Part shown: positions 27,189-36,298 of the stretch, piece after piece
How the letters are laid out: every line of letters starts with the position of its first letter
Numbering within the stretch: position 1 is the stretch's first letter
Assembly: GCA_028688835.1 (NCBI GenBank)
Contig: JAQTXL010000008.1
Coordinates: 1 to 40,390, forward strand
Direction of reading: 5' to 3'
Source: Candidatus Nanopelagicales bacterium
GTDB lineage: Bacteria; Actinomycetota; Actinomycetes; S36-B12
DNA length: 40,390 bases
The notes under the pieces: model-generated
The model's database searches: none
Told to the model about the DNA's origin: nothing
Seen by the model: the letters and a program-made list of their open reading frames with translations, nothing else
Position numbers and translations under genes: made by a program

Positions 27189-28306
27189 CCGGTGCCGAGC
27201 TCGTGCCCGATGCGGAAGTGATCATGACGGCCAACCAGCGGCTGGGCCGCAAGGTTCCCGATCTCATGGTGCGCGGGCTGCACGAGCGCGAGATCCTCGA
27301 CCTCGCGCCGGCGATGACCTGCGATCGCGTGCACTGGGAGACCGTCGAGCCGATCGACATGGCCGCGCTCGTCGCTGCGCTTGGACACGAGGCGCGCACC
27401 CGGCAGTGGAGTGATGGCCAGTCGCGCGTCTGGGTGCCTGAGGGTCGCGGGCACGAGTACCGCGATCGCATCCGCGCCTGGTCGGCCGAGCACGGGGTCG
27501 AGATGGTCAATGCCCGCGTGGAGTCCGGTGTTCCCTTCCGCGACCTCGACTCTGTACCCGATGGGCTTCTGGCCGAGCTGCTGGGCGCCTGCACCGCATG
27601 GCTCTACAGCCGGTCGTACGCCATCCGCCGCAAGCTGGTGACCGAGGTGGAGGGCATCGATGACGACGATGTCTACTCGCTCATGTACCTGTTCGTGCAC
27701 GACCACGCCGACCGGTTCGACACCGGGCGATCGGGTCGCAACGGAACCCTGAACCTGACGGCGTTCATGTACGGCAAGCTGCGCACCTGGCCGCAGGACG
27801 CGGCGCGGTCCGCATACGGGCGCACTGTGGTGAGCGACCGGATCGCGCTGCACCGTGCGCATGAGCAGTCCATGGCCACGACAGGCGGCGCCCCGACCGA
27901 GGCCACCAGGGCCGCAGCCCTCGGTGTGACCGTCACTGAGCTGCGTCGCCGCGAGGACGCGATCGCGACACTGTCGGGGATGCGCAACTACGACGAGCTC
28001 GAGCTCGCCGAGGACCATGGCGGACGTGACGCAGCGATGCACGGTGGCTCCGCTGCGCCCGAGGTCGCTGCTGAGACCTATGCGCGCAGTGCTGCCGTGA
28101 CGCGCGCGCTCGTGTCGGCGGTCGTCGACGTGCGCAAGGGTGCGCGTCGCCGGCATGACCCGCTGGCCCTGAGCGCCGCCTACCTGGCGTTCTGGGAGGG
28201 CCTGGGCCGCGCGCAGATCGCGCGCGAGCTCGATGTGCTGCCGCGCACTGCGGCCGCGGCCCTCAGCCGCGTGCTCGCCGTGCTCGATCCGGCAGAGCTC
28301 ACCTGA
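27185..28306 (+). CDS. Divergent sigma-70-family-like protein (FliA/WhiG-like layout)
   Basis: DDDDVYSLMYLFVHDHADRFDTGRSGRNGTLNLTAFMYGKLRTWPQDAARS (region 2-like), HRAHEQSMATTGGAPTEATRAAALGVTVTELRRRED (region 3-like), LALSAAYLAFWEGLGRAQIARELDVLPRTAAAALSRVLAVL (region 4 HTH-like). Confidence 0.6.
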   Translation: MTGAELVPDAEVIMTANQRLGRKVPDLMVRGLHEREILDLAPAMTCDRVHWETVEPIDMAALVAALGHEARTRQWSDGQSRVWVPEGRGHEYRDRIRAWSAEHGVEMVNARVESGVPFRDLDSVPDGLLAELLGACTAWLYSRSYAIRRKLVTEVEGIDDDDVYSLMYLFVHDHADRFDTGRSGRNGTLNLTAFMYGKLRTWPQDAARSAYGRTVVSDRIALHRAHEQSMATTGGAPTEATRAAALGVTVTELRRREDAIATLSGMRNYDELELAEDHGGRDAAMHGGSAAPEVAAETYARSAAVTRALVSAVVDVRKGARRRHDPLALSAAYLAFWEGLGRAQIARELDVLPRTAAAALSRVLAVLDPAELT

Positions 28307-28309
28307 TCC

Positions 28310-29020
28310 ATGGACGAGGACGTCATCCCGTGGCTGTTCACGGACAGCCCCGGCGTGCTCATGTGGCACTGGGTCACCGAGCACTTCGCCGCGACGATCC
28401 GCGGCCTCGAGCTCGAGGCCGACGGCCTGCAGGACGGCCAGCGCAATGTGCGCTCGTACACGTGGGAGCTGGCCGACCTCATCCGCAGCAACCAGGGCAT
28501 CCCGCGGCTGCTGGTCGAGGGGCGCTCGCGCGAGTTCGACGACGCTGAGCGGCGCATCCGCGAGCATGTGGGCAAGTGCTACGACCCCCAGCTGGGCTAT
28601 CGGGGGTACGCCGGGCCGCACGCCTGGACCTTCGCCCTGGCCAGCGGCGAGGAGGTCGACGTGCGGGAGTACCGCGGCTCGCGATGCTCGGTCACCGTGC
28701 TCATGCCCGACGGCAGCGAGCGCACCGTGGCCGGGGACTTCAGCGTCGACCGCTACCGGTGGACCCTGAGCACGCCTGACGGGCGCATGGAGATCGTGCC
28801 CGAGCACGTGGTGCGGATCACCAATCGCTCCGAGGCGGCCACCCGCGCTACGCAGCTGGCCCGGCACAGCACGTACTCGGGCGTCGGCCGGCTGTACCGC
28901 GAGGAGCCCGGGCCGGGGTGCACGGGCCGGCCCGGCTTCATGGTGGGCACGGTGGACCATGTGACCCCCGAGCGCTGCCCCGTGCACGAAGGTGCTGCGG
29001 TGCCGTTCATCACCGGCTGA
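28310..29020 (+). CDS. Hypothetical protein of T4P accessory module
   Basis: 236-aa ORF, co-directional, 3 nt after preceding stop; no family recognised. Confidence 0.7.
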   Translation: MDEDVIPWLFTDSPGVLMWHWVTEHFAATIRGLELEADGLQDGQRNVRSYTWELADLIRSNQGIPRLLVEGRSREFDDAERRIREHVGKCYDPQLGYRGYAGPHAWTFALASGEEVDVREYRGSRCSVTVLMPDGSERTVAGDFSVDRYRWTLSTPDGRMEIVPEHVVRITNRSEAATRATQLARHSTYSGVGRLYREEPGPGCTGRPGFMVGTVDHVTPERCPVHEGAAVPFITG

Positions 29021-29050
29021 CTGGTCCGATACCTCCTGTGAGGAGGGATC

Positions 29051-30115
29051 ATGCGCATTCGGATCGGCCGGCGACGGCCCACCAGCGACGCCGCGCTTGC
29101 GGTGCCGGTCGCCGTCGCGCTCGAGCGCCTGCGCGACACGCAGGCATCCGGGTGCCTGACGGTGAGCCATGGCCCCTCCGGCAGCAATGCCCGCGTGTTC
29201 GTCCTGGCCGGCGCGGTCTACGCCGTGGCCCTCGAGCACTACGACTTCCCGATCGCCCTGCGACTGTGCTCCAGTGCCCTGCTCGATGAGGATGCCTGCG
29301 CAGCGATCGCCATGACGATCCCCAGGGAGCACCCGGACTTCGGTCGTGTCGCGGTGTCGACCGGCCGCCTCGACGTCGCCGATCTCGGGCGCCTGCACCA
29401 GGAGCTGGTGCTGGCCGCCGCCGGCGCCGTGCTCGCGGTCGACTTCGCGGTGACGTACTTCGAGCCCGACATCGTCACCGGGGACTTCTGCACCATGCCC
29501 ATCGGTGTGGACGCGCTCGTCGAGATGGTCAGCCTGCGCCGCGAGCGCCAGGCCGCCGGCTGGCAGGTGGTGACCGCAGACGCCGATCCCTCGGACTGCA
29601 TCGTGGCCGCCACGGGCCGGGCACTGCCCGATGACGCCTGCGCGCCCGAGCTCACCGCGATGCTGGGGGCGCTGGACGGCGTCCGCACCGTCGATCAGGC
29701 CGCAGCCGCCTGCGGGTTCACCCGGGCCGAGGCCGTGCACCTGGCCTGCGCACTCGTCGCCGGAGGGCACGCGTCCGTCAGTGAAGGCGTGGGCGAGCCG
29801 AGCCGCGGGCTCGACGTCCCCGAGGCCTTCGGGCGTCCGGTGACGGTCGATGAGCCTGCCCACGCGCCGGCACTGGAGCTGGGGGAGCCCGATGCTCCCG
29901 ACGAGCCCACAGCGCAGTGTGCCGTGGTCGACCTCGATGCGCAGGCGCTGACAGCGCTGGTCATCGACGGCACGGTCGTGCTGCATCCGGCGGTCGACAT
30001 CGACGGCGAGATCGAGCTGCTGCGTCGCGAGCTGGCCGATGCGGAGGAGCAGGCCTCGGTGATCCGTGCTCGGCTGCAGCAGGCGCTGGAGAGGCATGAC
30101 GTCCATGTCCACTGA
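29051..30115 (+). CDS. Probable DUF4388 (PATAN)-domain protein with C-terminal coiled coil
   Basis: LERLRDTQASGCLTVSHGPSGSNARVFVLAGAVYAVAL... resembles PATAN/DUF4388 opening; C-terminal IDGEIELLRRELADAEEQASVIRARLQQALERH coiled coil; SD gaggagg. Confidence 0.5.
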   Translation: MRIRIGRRRPTSDAALAVPVAVALERLRDTQASGCLTVSHGPSGSNARVFVLAGAVYAVALEHYDFPIALRLCSSALLDEDACAAIAMTIPREHPDFGRVAVSTGRLDVADLGRLHQELVLAAAGAVLAVDFAVTYFEPDIVTGDFCTMPIGVDALVEMVSLRRERQAAGWQVVTADADPSDCIVAATGRALPDDACAPELTAMLGALDGVRTVDQAAAACGFTRAEAVHLACALVAGGHASVSEGVGEPSRGLDVPEAFGRPVTVDEPAHAPALELGEPDAPDEPTAQCAVVDLDAQALTALVIDGTVVLHPAVDIDGEIELLRRELADAEEQASVIRARLQQALERHDVHVH

Positions 30116-30920
30116 ACCGCGCGTGCTGATCCTGGTCGTGCTGGCCCTCGGGCTGATGGGACTGCTCGTCGGCTCGTTCCTCAATGTCGTCATCGCGCGC
30201 GTCCCGCTCGGTCAGTCGGTGCTCGCACCGGCGTCGGCCTGCCCGGCCTGCGGCTCGGCCATCCGCTGGCGCGACAACGTGCCCGTGGCCTCCTGGCTGA
30301 TCCTTCGTGGTCGATGCCGCGACTGCAGCGCGCCGATCAGCGCCCGCTACCCGATCGTCGAGCTCGGCACGAGCGTGCTGTGGATGGTGCTCGCCGCCTG
30401 GGCGCTGACGACCTCCGACGCATCCGGGCTGCTGCCGCTGCTGCTCGTCCTCGCGAGCGCCGGACTCGCCCTCGCCGTCATCGATGGCCACTATCATCGG
30501 CTCCCTGATGCGCTCGTCCTGCCGCTGATCGGCGTCACCGTGGTCGGGCTGCTCGTCAGCCAGGCAGTGTCCGGCACCGGGCACTGGATCGGCGCCCTCG
30601 CGGGAGCCGCGATCTGGCTCGCGGTCATCGGAGGGCTCTGGCTCGTGACGGGGGGACGTGGCATGGGACTGGGTGACGTGAAGCTCGCGCCGGTGCTCGG
30701 TGCCACCCTGGGCTGGATCAGCGTGGGCTCGGCGGTCATCGGGCTGCTCGCGGCCTTCGTGCTCGGTGCGTGCGTCGGGCTCGCCCTCATCGCCGGTCAT
30801 CGGGTGGAGCGACGCACACGCATCGCGTTCGGGCCCTTCCTGCTCGCCGGTGCGCTCGTCTGCGTCCTGGCCGGAGTGCCGCTGTGGACCATGTACACGC
30901 GCGTGAGCGGGATCAGCTGA
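30096..30920 (+). CDS. pilD: Prepilin leader peptidase/N-methyltransferase
   Basis: GSFLNVVIARVP, CPACGSAIRWRDNVPVASWLILRGRCRDCSAPISARYPIVE, AVIDGHYHRLPD and GLGDVKL catalytic Asp motifs. Start may be 30105. Confidence 0.94.
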   Translation: MTSMSTEPRVLILVVLALGLMGLLVGSFLNVVIARVPLGQSVLAPASACPACGSAIRWRDNVPVASWLILRGRCRDCSAPISARYPIVELGTSVLWMVLAAWALTTSDASGLLPLLLVLASAGLALAVIDGHYHRLPDALVLPLIGVTVVGLLVSQAVSGTGHWIGALAGAAIWLAVIGGLWLVTGGRGMGLGDVKLAPVLGATLGWISVGSAVIGLLAAFVLGACVGLALIAGHRVERRTRIAFGPFLLAGALVCVLAGVPLWTMYTRVSGIS

Positions 30921-30948
30921 TGCGCGTCACCTGCGGCGGGCGGCCGGC

Positions 30949-31386
30949 ATGCTGAGCTGGATCGTCGATGACGACGAGGGCCGGTCGTACATCCTGCGCG
31001 CCGGCACAGGCGCCGTGAGCGCAGTGTCACCAGTGGGGATCGCCGACGAGCGCGGCGACTACGCCTTCCATGCGGTCGAGATCGACATCGACCAGCCCAA
31101 GGGCCGCGCGCGGGCCATCAGGCTCACGACCCATGGCCGCGTGGTCACCGACGATCCGCTCCACGAGGCCGCCGTCGAGCTCCTGCAGGAGCAGGCGCAC
31201 GTGTCCTGGTCCATCGCCTGGCATCGCCACCCGTGGATCCCGGCCGATGTGCCGATCACCTCGCTCAACCTGCGCCACGACGCCGAGAGCTGGCTGGTCT
31301 CGATCGACCACGCCGACGCCGACGATGCGCAGGAGGCGCACGAGTCCGGCAGCTCGGCCTCCGAGGGCGGTGAGCTGCATGGCTGA
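30949..31386 (+). CDS. Hypothetical protein of T4P accessory module
   Basis: MLSWIVDDDEGRSYILRAGTGAVSAVSPVGIADERGDYAFHAVEIDID...; co-directional, overlaps next gene. Confidence 0.65.
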   Translation: MLSWIVDDDEGRSYILRAGTGAVSAVSPVGIADERGDYAFHAVEIDIDQPKGRARAIRLTTHGRVVTDDPLHEAAVELLQEQAHVSWSIAWHRHPWIPADVPITSLNLRHDAESWLVSIDHADADDAQEAHESGSSASEGGELHG

Positions 31387-31735
31387 GCGCCCCTACGACC
31401 GTCCGTCGATCTTCAGCCGGGTCGACCAGGCCGGGATGATCGATCGCCTCGAGCACTCGCCGCTCGATGACGACGAGGTCGGCTACCTCTCCGACCTCGA
31501 CGACGCCGGGCATCGCCAGGTCGCACCGTCGCTCATGGACGGCATCCGCATCTTCTCGGGGGAGCCCGTGCAGCACCGCGACGAGTTCGCAGCAGTGAGC
31601 GCGGTGCCCTCGGCCGATGCCCCCGGTCCTGACAAAGCGCCAGCCGCCCAGGACTTCATCCTGTTCGGGCCGGCCGGCCGCACGCCCGGTGCCGCGGACC
31701 TGCCCACCTCCCTGCCGAACGGGGGCGCATCATGA
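31379..31735 (+). CDS. Small hypothetical protein of T4P accessory module
   Basis: MAERPYDRPSIFSRVDQAGMIDRLEHSPLDDDEVGYLSDLDD...; overlaps both neighbours (ATGA coupling to the ATPase gene). Confidence 0.6.
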   Translation: MAERPYDRPSIFSRVDQAGMIDRLEHSPLDDDEVGYLSDLDDAGHRQVAPSLMDGIRIFSGEPVQHRDEFAAVSAVPSADAPGPDKAPAAQDFILFGPAGRTPGAADLPTSLPNGGAS

Positions 31736-33276
31736 GCGACACCGCACAGGTCTCGGGCCCCGGCGTCATCGTCGTCGGCGATCGCGCGGTCCACACACTG
31801 CTCGTCGCCTCGGGCGCTCCCTGGTGGGTCGAGCCGGCCCAGGCGACGGTCGCGCAGATGTGGGCCGGGCTCTCGTCGGGCACGCTCAGCGCGCGTGCCC
31901 GGATCCTGGTGTTCTCCGACAGCGCTGCCGTCGACGCCGGCCTGCGCGCCGCCGAGGTCGAGCAGACGGCCGCCGCGATCGTGACCATGGTGCAGGCGGG
32001 CGCTCGCGTGTTCATCGCCTCGAGCCAGGCTGGGGCGCAGGCGGCACTCCTGGCGCAGGTCGCTGCCGTCGGCCGCGCGCAGGGCATCGATCCGGTGGCC
32101 CTCGACGTGCCGGTGCTCGAGCTCTCCCTGGGCGGGCGGGCCGTGCTCGATGCGATCGCCGAGCACACGCGCGACCTCGTGCGCTTCCCGGCCGAGCTGC
32201 CACCGGGCATCGACGTCATCCTGGGCCCGATGGCCGCTGCGCCCGCACCCGTCGATTCGCCGCCGCGGATCCGGCTGCTGCCCGACCTGCCGCCGGTCGG
32301 CTCGCCTGGCGCGCCTGCTGCCGTTCCCGCTGCAGTCGACGAGCTGCCGCCGTCGGCCTCACGCGAGCTCCTCGACCGACCCCGTCGCCCCGGGCAGGCG
32401 ACCATCACCGTGACGTCGAGCAAGGGCGGCTCGGGCAAGTCGACCGCCTCGATCATGCTGGCGGCCTCGATCGCCCGCGCGAGCGCGCGTGCGGGGCGCC
32501 CGCTGTCGGTCTGCGTCGTCGACCTGGACACCCGCGACGGCCAGGTCGCCTCGCTCATCGGCCGCTTCATGCCGACCGCGCTCAACATCAGGGTGCAGCC
32601 GGTCTGGGACGAGGAGCGCATCCGGCGCAGCCTCGTGCGCGCCGACAACCTCGGCATCGACTGCCTGCTCGCGCCGATCCGGCCGCGCACGGCCGACACC
32701 GTCGGCCCCGACTTCTACCGTGCGATCGTGCGCAGCCTGCAGCGCATGTTCGACGTGATCGTGATGGACACGAGCGTGCAGTACCTCGAGCCGCTCATCT
32801 CCAAGGTCGCGCTGGTCGAGGCCGATGAGATCCTGTTCGTCACCAATCTCGCCTCGACAGCGGTGCAGGGCATGGCGCGCGCCCTGCGCGAGATCACGGC
32901 GCCGATCGACGAGTCCGGGCTCGGCATCCCTCGCGAGAAGCTCGGCATCATCGTCAACCAGTCGGCCACGAACGTCGGCATGGAGCACGAGCAGGTGCTG
33001 GCCGCTGGCCTGGGCATGCCCGTGGTCGGGGTCATCCCTCTGGCGACGCGCGACGTGCTCACGGCCACCAACCTCAACCGCATGCACGAGCTGCTCGATC
33101 ACCCGCTGATCGGGCCGGCCTACCACGAGCTCGCGGTGAGCTGCCTGCCCGACGCCCTGCTCGCGCCCTGGGAGCCGGCCCCCGAGGCCGTGGCCGACCC
33201 TGAGCCCAGCGCACCAGCCGGGGCCCGGACCTTCGACCCCGAGACCGAGCGCCGCCGCATGTCGTTCCGGCGCTGA
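31732..33276 (+). CDS. CpaE/TadZ-like MinD/ParA-family ATPase with N-terminal receiver-like region
   Basis: Deviant Walker A TSSKGGSGKST, VCVVDLDTRDGQVASLIG, FDVIVMDTS, LFVTNLASTAVQGMARAL. Confidence 0.8.
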   Translation: MSDTAQVSGPGVIVVGDRAVHTLLVASGAPWWVEPAQATVAQMWAGLSSGTLSARARILVFSDSAAVDAGLRAAEVEQTAAAIVTMVQAGARVFIASSQAGAQAALLAQVAAVGRAQGIDPVALDVPVLELSLGGRAVLDAIAEHTRDLVRFPAELPPGIDVILGPMAAAPAPVDSPPRIRLLPDLPPVGSPGAPAAVPAAVDELPPSASRELLDRPRRPGQATITVTSSKGGSGKSTASIMLAASIARASARAGRPLSVCVVDLDTRDGQVASLIGRFMPTALNIRVQPVWDEERIRRSLVRADNLGIDCLLAPIRPRTADTVGPDFYRAIVRSLQRMFDVIVMDTSVQYLEPLISKVALVEADEILFVTNLASTAVQGMARALREITAPIDESGLGIPREKLGIIVNQSATNVGMEHEQVLAAGLGMPVVGVIPLATRDVLTATNLNRMHELLDHPLIGPAYHELAVSCLPDALLAPWEPAPEAVADPEPSAPAGARTFDPETERRRMSFRR

Positions 33277-33308
33277 GTCGACGACGCGCGAGCCTGACAG
33301 GGGAGTCC

Positions 33309-33680
33309 ATGACCGAGTTCCGTGACGCGACCTACGCGTTCTTCGCACTGCAGCAGCCCGTGTCGCTCGAGGAGATGCCCGAGCTGACGCCGGAGCAGCG
33401 GCTGCTCATGGCCACGGCCCGCACGCCCGAGTGGTTCGCGGCCGCAGCCTCGTCGGCCTCGCGCCTGTCGGAGATCGCGCCCGAGCTCCAGGTGCTCGAC
33501 GACGAAGGCGACCACGCCGACGTGTCGGGCATCGACCTCGTGTGGCTGTATGCGCCCGAGCTCCGCGAGATCGAGGGCCTGGCGGCGAGTGCGCCGGAGC
33601 CGGCGGCAGCGCCAGCCGATCACCGGGCTCCCGCAGTCCAGATCAGCCTGCTGCGCGAGCTTTCCGACTTCGACGACTGA
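33309..33680 (+). CDS. Small hypothetical protein, last gene of T4P module
   Basis: MTEFRDATYAFFALQQPVSLEEMPELTPEQRLLMATARTPEWFAAAASSASRL...; co-directional. Confidence 0.6.
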   Translation: MTEFRDATYAFFALQQPVSLEEMPELTPEQRLLMATARTPEWFAAAASSASRLSEIAPELQVLDDEGDHADVSGIDLVWLYAPELREIEGLAASAPEPAAAPADHRAPAVQISLLRELSDFDD

Positions 33681-33687
33681 GCAGCGG

Positions 33688-36252
33688 CTACGCCTGCGGC
33701 ACTGGCGCGAGTGTCACGGCCACCGCGAGGACCTCGCCTGGGGCGAAGGCGAGCTCGGCGATGGAGCCCGCGGCGCGCAGATCGGCTTCAGCGCTGCGCA
33801 GCCGCGCGGACTGGGCGTCGGTGGCGCTTATGGTCGCTGACTCGATGGCCGCGCGCATGCTCACCTTGGCGTCCGACTTCGACTTGCGGATCTGGCTCAG
33901 CGCCTCGGCGACATCGCCGATGAGCGCCACATCGCCGTCGCCGGCCAGGGCTGCGAGCTGCTGCGCATCGGGCCAGGACGAGCGATGGATCGTGCCCTCC
34001 TGCCACCAGCTCCAGACCTCCTCGGTGACGAAGGGCAGGAACGGGGCGAAGAGCTTGAGCAGCGCGTCGAGCGTCGTCGCCAGCGCTGCCTTCGCCGAGG
34101 CCGCCCCGGCGAGGTCGGTCTCGCTGTAGGCACGCAGCTTCACGAGCTCGACGTAGTCGTCGGTGAAGTTCCAGAAGAAGGACTCGGTCAGCTCGAGCGC
34201 ACGTGCGTAGTTGTAGTCCTCGAAGGCATCGGTGGCCTGCTGCACGACGCGCGCCAGGCTTGCGAGCAGGGCGCGATCGACGGGGGCCGTGATCGCCGAG
34301 TCGTCGATGCGCGCATCGAGGCCGAGCACGAACTTGCTCGCATTGAGGATCTTGATCGCGAGCCGACGGCCGATCTTCATCTGGCCGACGTCGAAGGCGG
34401 TGTCGGTGCCCGGGCGGCCGGACGCGGCCCAGTAGCGCACGGCATCGGCGCTGTACTCGTCGAGCAGGCTCATCGGCGTGACGACATTGCCCTTGGACTT
34501 GCTCATCTTCTTGCGGTCGGGGTCCAGGATCCAGCCCGAGATCGCCGCGTGCTTGAACGGCAGCCGGTCGTCCTCGAGGTGGCTGCGCACCACGGTGCTG
34601 AACAGCCAGGTGCGGATGATCTCGTGCGCCTGCGGTCGCACGTCCATCGGCGAGACGCGGGCCCACAGGTCGGGGTCGCGCTCCCAGCCGCCGGCGATCT
34701 GCGGGGTCAGGCTCGAGGTCGCCCAGGTGTCCATGACGTCGGGGTCGCCCATGAAGCCGCCTGGCGCATTGCGCTGCGACTCGGTGAAGCCCTCGGGGGC
34801 ATCGGTGCTCGGATCGATCGGCAGGTCGGACTCCTGCGGCAGCAGCACCTCGTCGTAGCGCGGGTTGCCGTCTGCGTCGAGGCGGTACCACAGGGGGATG
34901 GGCACGCCGAAGAACCGCTGGCGGCTGATGAGCCAGTCGCCGTTGAGGCCCTCGACCCAGTTCTCGTAGCGCACCTTCATGTGGGCCGGATGCCAGGCGA
35001 GCTCGCTGCCGCGCTGCACCAGGCGCTCGCGCAGCTGCGGGTCGCGTCCGCCGTTGGTGATGTACCACTGGCGTGTGGTGACGATCTCGAGCGGCTTGTC
35101 GCCCTTCTCGAAGAACTTGACCGGGTGCGTGATCTCGCGCGGCTCGCCGACGAGGTGCTCGCCCTCGCGCAGCAGCGTGACCACGCGCTCCTTGGCGGTG
35201 TGGCTGGTCGCGCCGGCGATGTGCTCGTAGGCCGCCTGCGCTGTCGTGCTGGTGATCCACTCGGGGACCTCGGCCAGGATGCGACCGTCCCAGCCGATGA
35301 TCGGCCGCGTCGGCAGCTGCAGCTCGCGCCACCAGATGACGTCGGTGAGGTCGCCGAAGGTGCAGATCATCGCGATGCCGGACCCCTTCTCGGGATCGGC
35401 GAGCGTATGGGCCAGCACCGGCACCTCGACGTCGAAGACCGGCGTGGTCACGGTGGTGCCGAACAGGGGCTGGTAGCGCGGGTCATCGGGATGCGCCACG
35501 AGCGCCACGCAGGCCGCGAGCAGCTCGGGGCGCGTGGTCTCGATGAACACCTGCGTCGCGGGGTCGGCCGTGGTGGGGAACCCGATGCGGTGGTAGGCGC
35601 CCGGGCGCTCGCGGTCCTCGAGCTCGGCCTGCGCGACGGCGGTGCGGAAGGTGACGTCCCAGAGCGTGGGCGCCTCGGCCTGGTAGGCCTCACCGCGCTT
35701 GAGGTTGCGCAGGAACGCGAGCTGGCTGGCCATCTGGGCGTTGCTGTCGATGGTCTGGTAGGTCTGCGACCAGTCGATCGACAGCCCGAGGCGGCGCCAC
35801 AGGTGCTCGAAGACGACCTCGTCCTCGACCGTGAGCTGCTCGCAGAGCTGGATGAAGTTGCGCCGGCTGATGGCGACCTGCTGCTTGGCGTCGGGCTGCG
35901 CCGGGGGAGTGAAGTCGGGGTCGTACGGCAGGCTCGGGTCGCAGCGGACGCCGTAGAAGTTCTGCACGCGGCGCTCGGTGGGCAGGCCGTTGTCGTCCCA
36001 GCCCATCGGGTAGAAGACCTCGAAGCCGCGCATGCGCTTGTAGCGGGCCATGCAGTCGGTGTGGGTGTACGAGAAGACGTGCCCGACGTGGAGCGAGCCG
36101 CTCACGGTCGGCGGGGGCGTGTCGATCGAGAAGACCTGCTCACGCGTCTTGGAGCGATCGAAGGTGTAGGTGCCCTGCTGGTCCCAGCTGCCCGCCCAGC
36201 GGTCCTCGATGCCGTCGAGGGTGGGCTTCTCTGGAACGCGGGTGCCGGTCAT
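33688..36252 (-). CDS. valS: Valyl-tRNA synthetase
   Basis: PPPTVSGSLHVGHVFSYTHTDCMARYKRMRGFEVFYPMGWDDNGLPTERRVQN; KMSKSKGNVVTP. Confidence 0.97.
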   Translation of the reverse strand: MTGTRVPEKPTLDGIEDRWAGSWDQQGTYTFDRSKTREQVFSIDTPPPTVSGSLHVGHVFSYTHTDCMARYKRMRGFEVFYPMGWDDNGLPTERRVQNFYGVRCDPSLPYDPDFTPPAQPDAKQQVAISRRNFIQLCEQLTVEDEVVFEHLWRRLGLSIDWSQTYQTIDSNAQMASQLAFLRNLKRGEAYQAEAPTLWDVTFRTAVAQAELEDRERPGAYHRIGFPTTADPATQVFIETTRPELLAACVALVAHPDDPRYQPLFGTTVTTPVFDVEVPVLAHTLADPEKGSGIAMICTFGDLTDVIWWRELQLPTRPIIGWDGRILAEVPEWITSTTAQAAYEHIAGATSHTAKERVVTLLREGEHLVGEPREITHPVKFFEKGDKPLEIVTTRQWYITNGGRDPQLRERLVQRGSELAWHPAHMKVRYENWVEGLNGDWLISRQRFFGVPIPLWYRLDADGNPRYDEVLLPQESDLPIDPSTDAPEGFTESQRNAPGGFMGDPDVMDTWATSSLTPQIAGGWERDPDLWARVSPMDVRPQAHEIIRTWLFSTVVRSHLEDDRLPFKHAAISGWILDPDRKKMSKSKGNVVTPMSLLDEYSADAVRYWAASGRPGTDTAFDVGQMKIGRRLAIKILNASKFVLGLDARIDDSAITAPVDRALLASLARVVQQATDAFEDYNYARALELTESFFWNFTDDYVELVKLRAYSETDLAGAASAKAALATTLDALLKLFAPFLPFVTEEVWSWWQEGTIHRSSWPDAQQLAALAGDGDVALIGDVAEALSQIRKSKSDAKVSMRAAIESATISATDAQSARLRSAEADLRAAGSIAELAFAPGEVLAVAVTLAPVPQA

Positions 36253-36298
36253 GGTCGCCAATCGTATTGCGGCCCGCACCTCCCTAGACTGCTGCACC

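Noticed and set aside
26726-30193. 1155-aa minus-strand ORF opposite the accessory module
   Set aside because: Antisense shadow of the sigma-like, hypothetical and PATAN-like genes; composition typical of GC-frame artefact.
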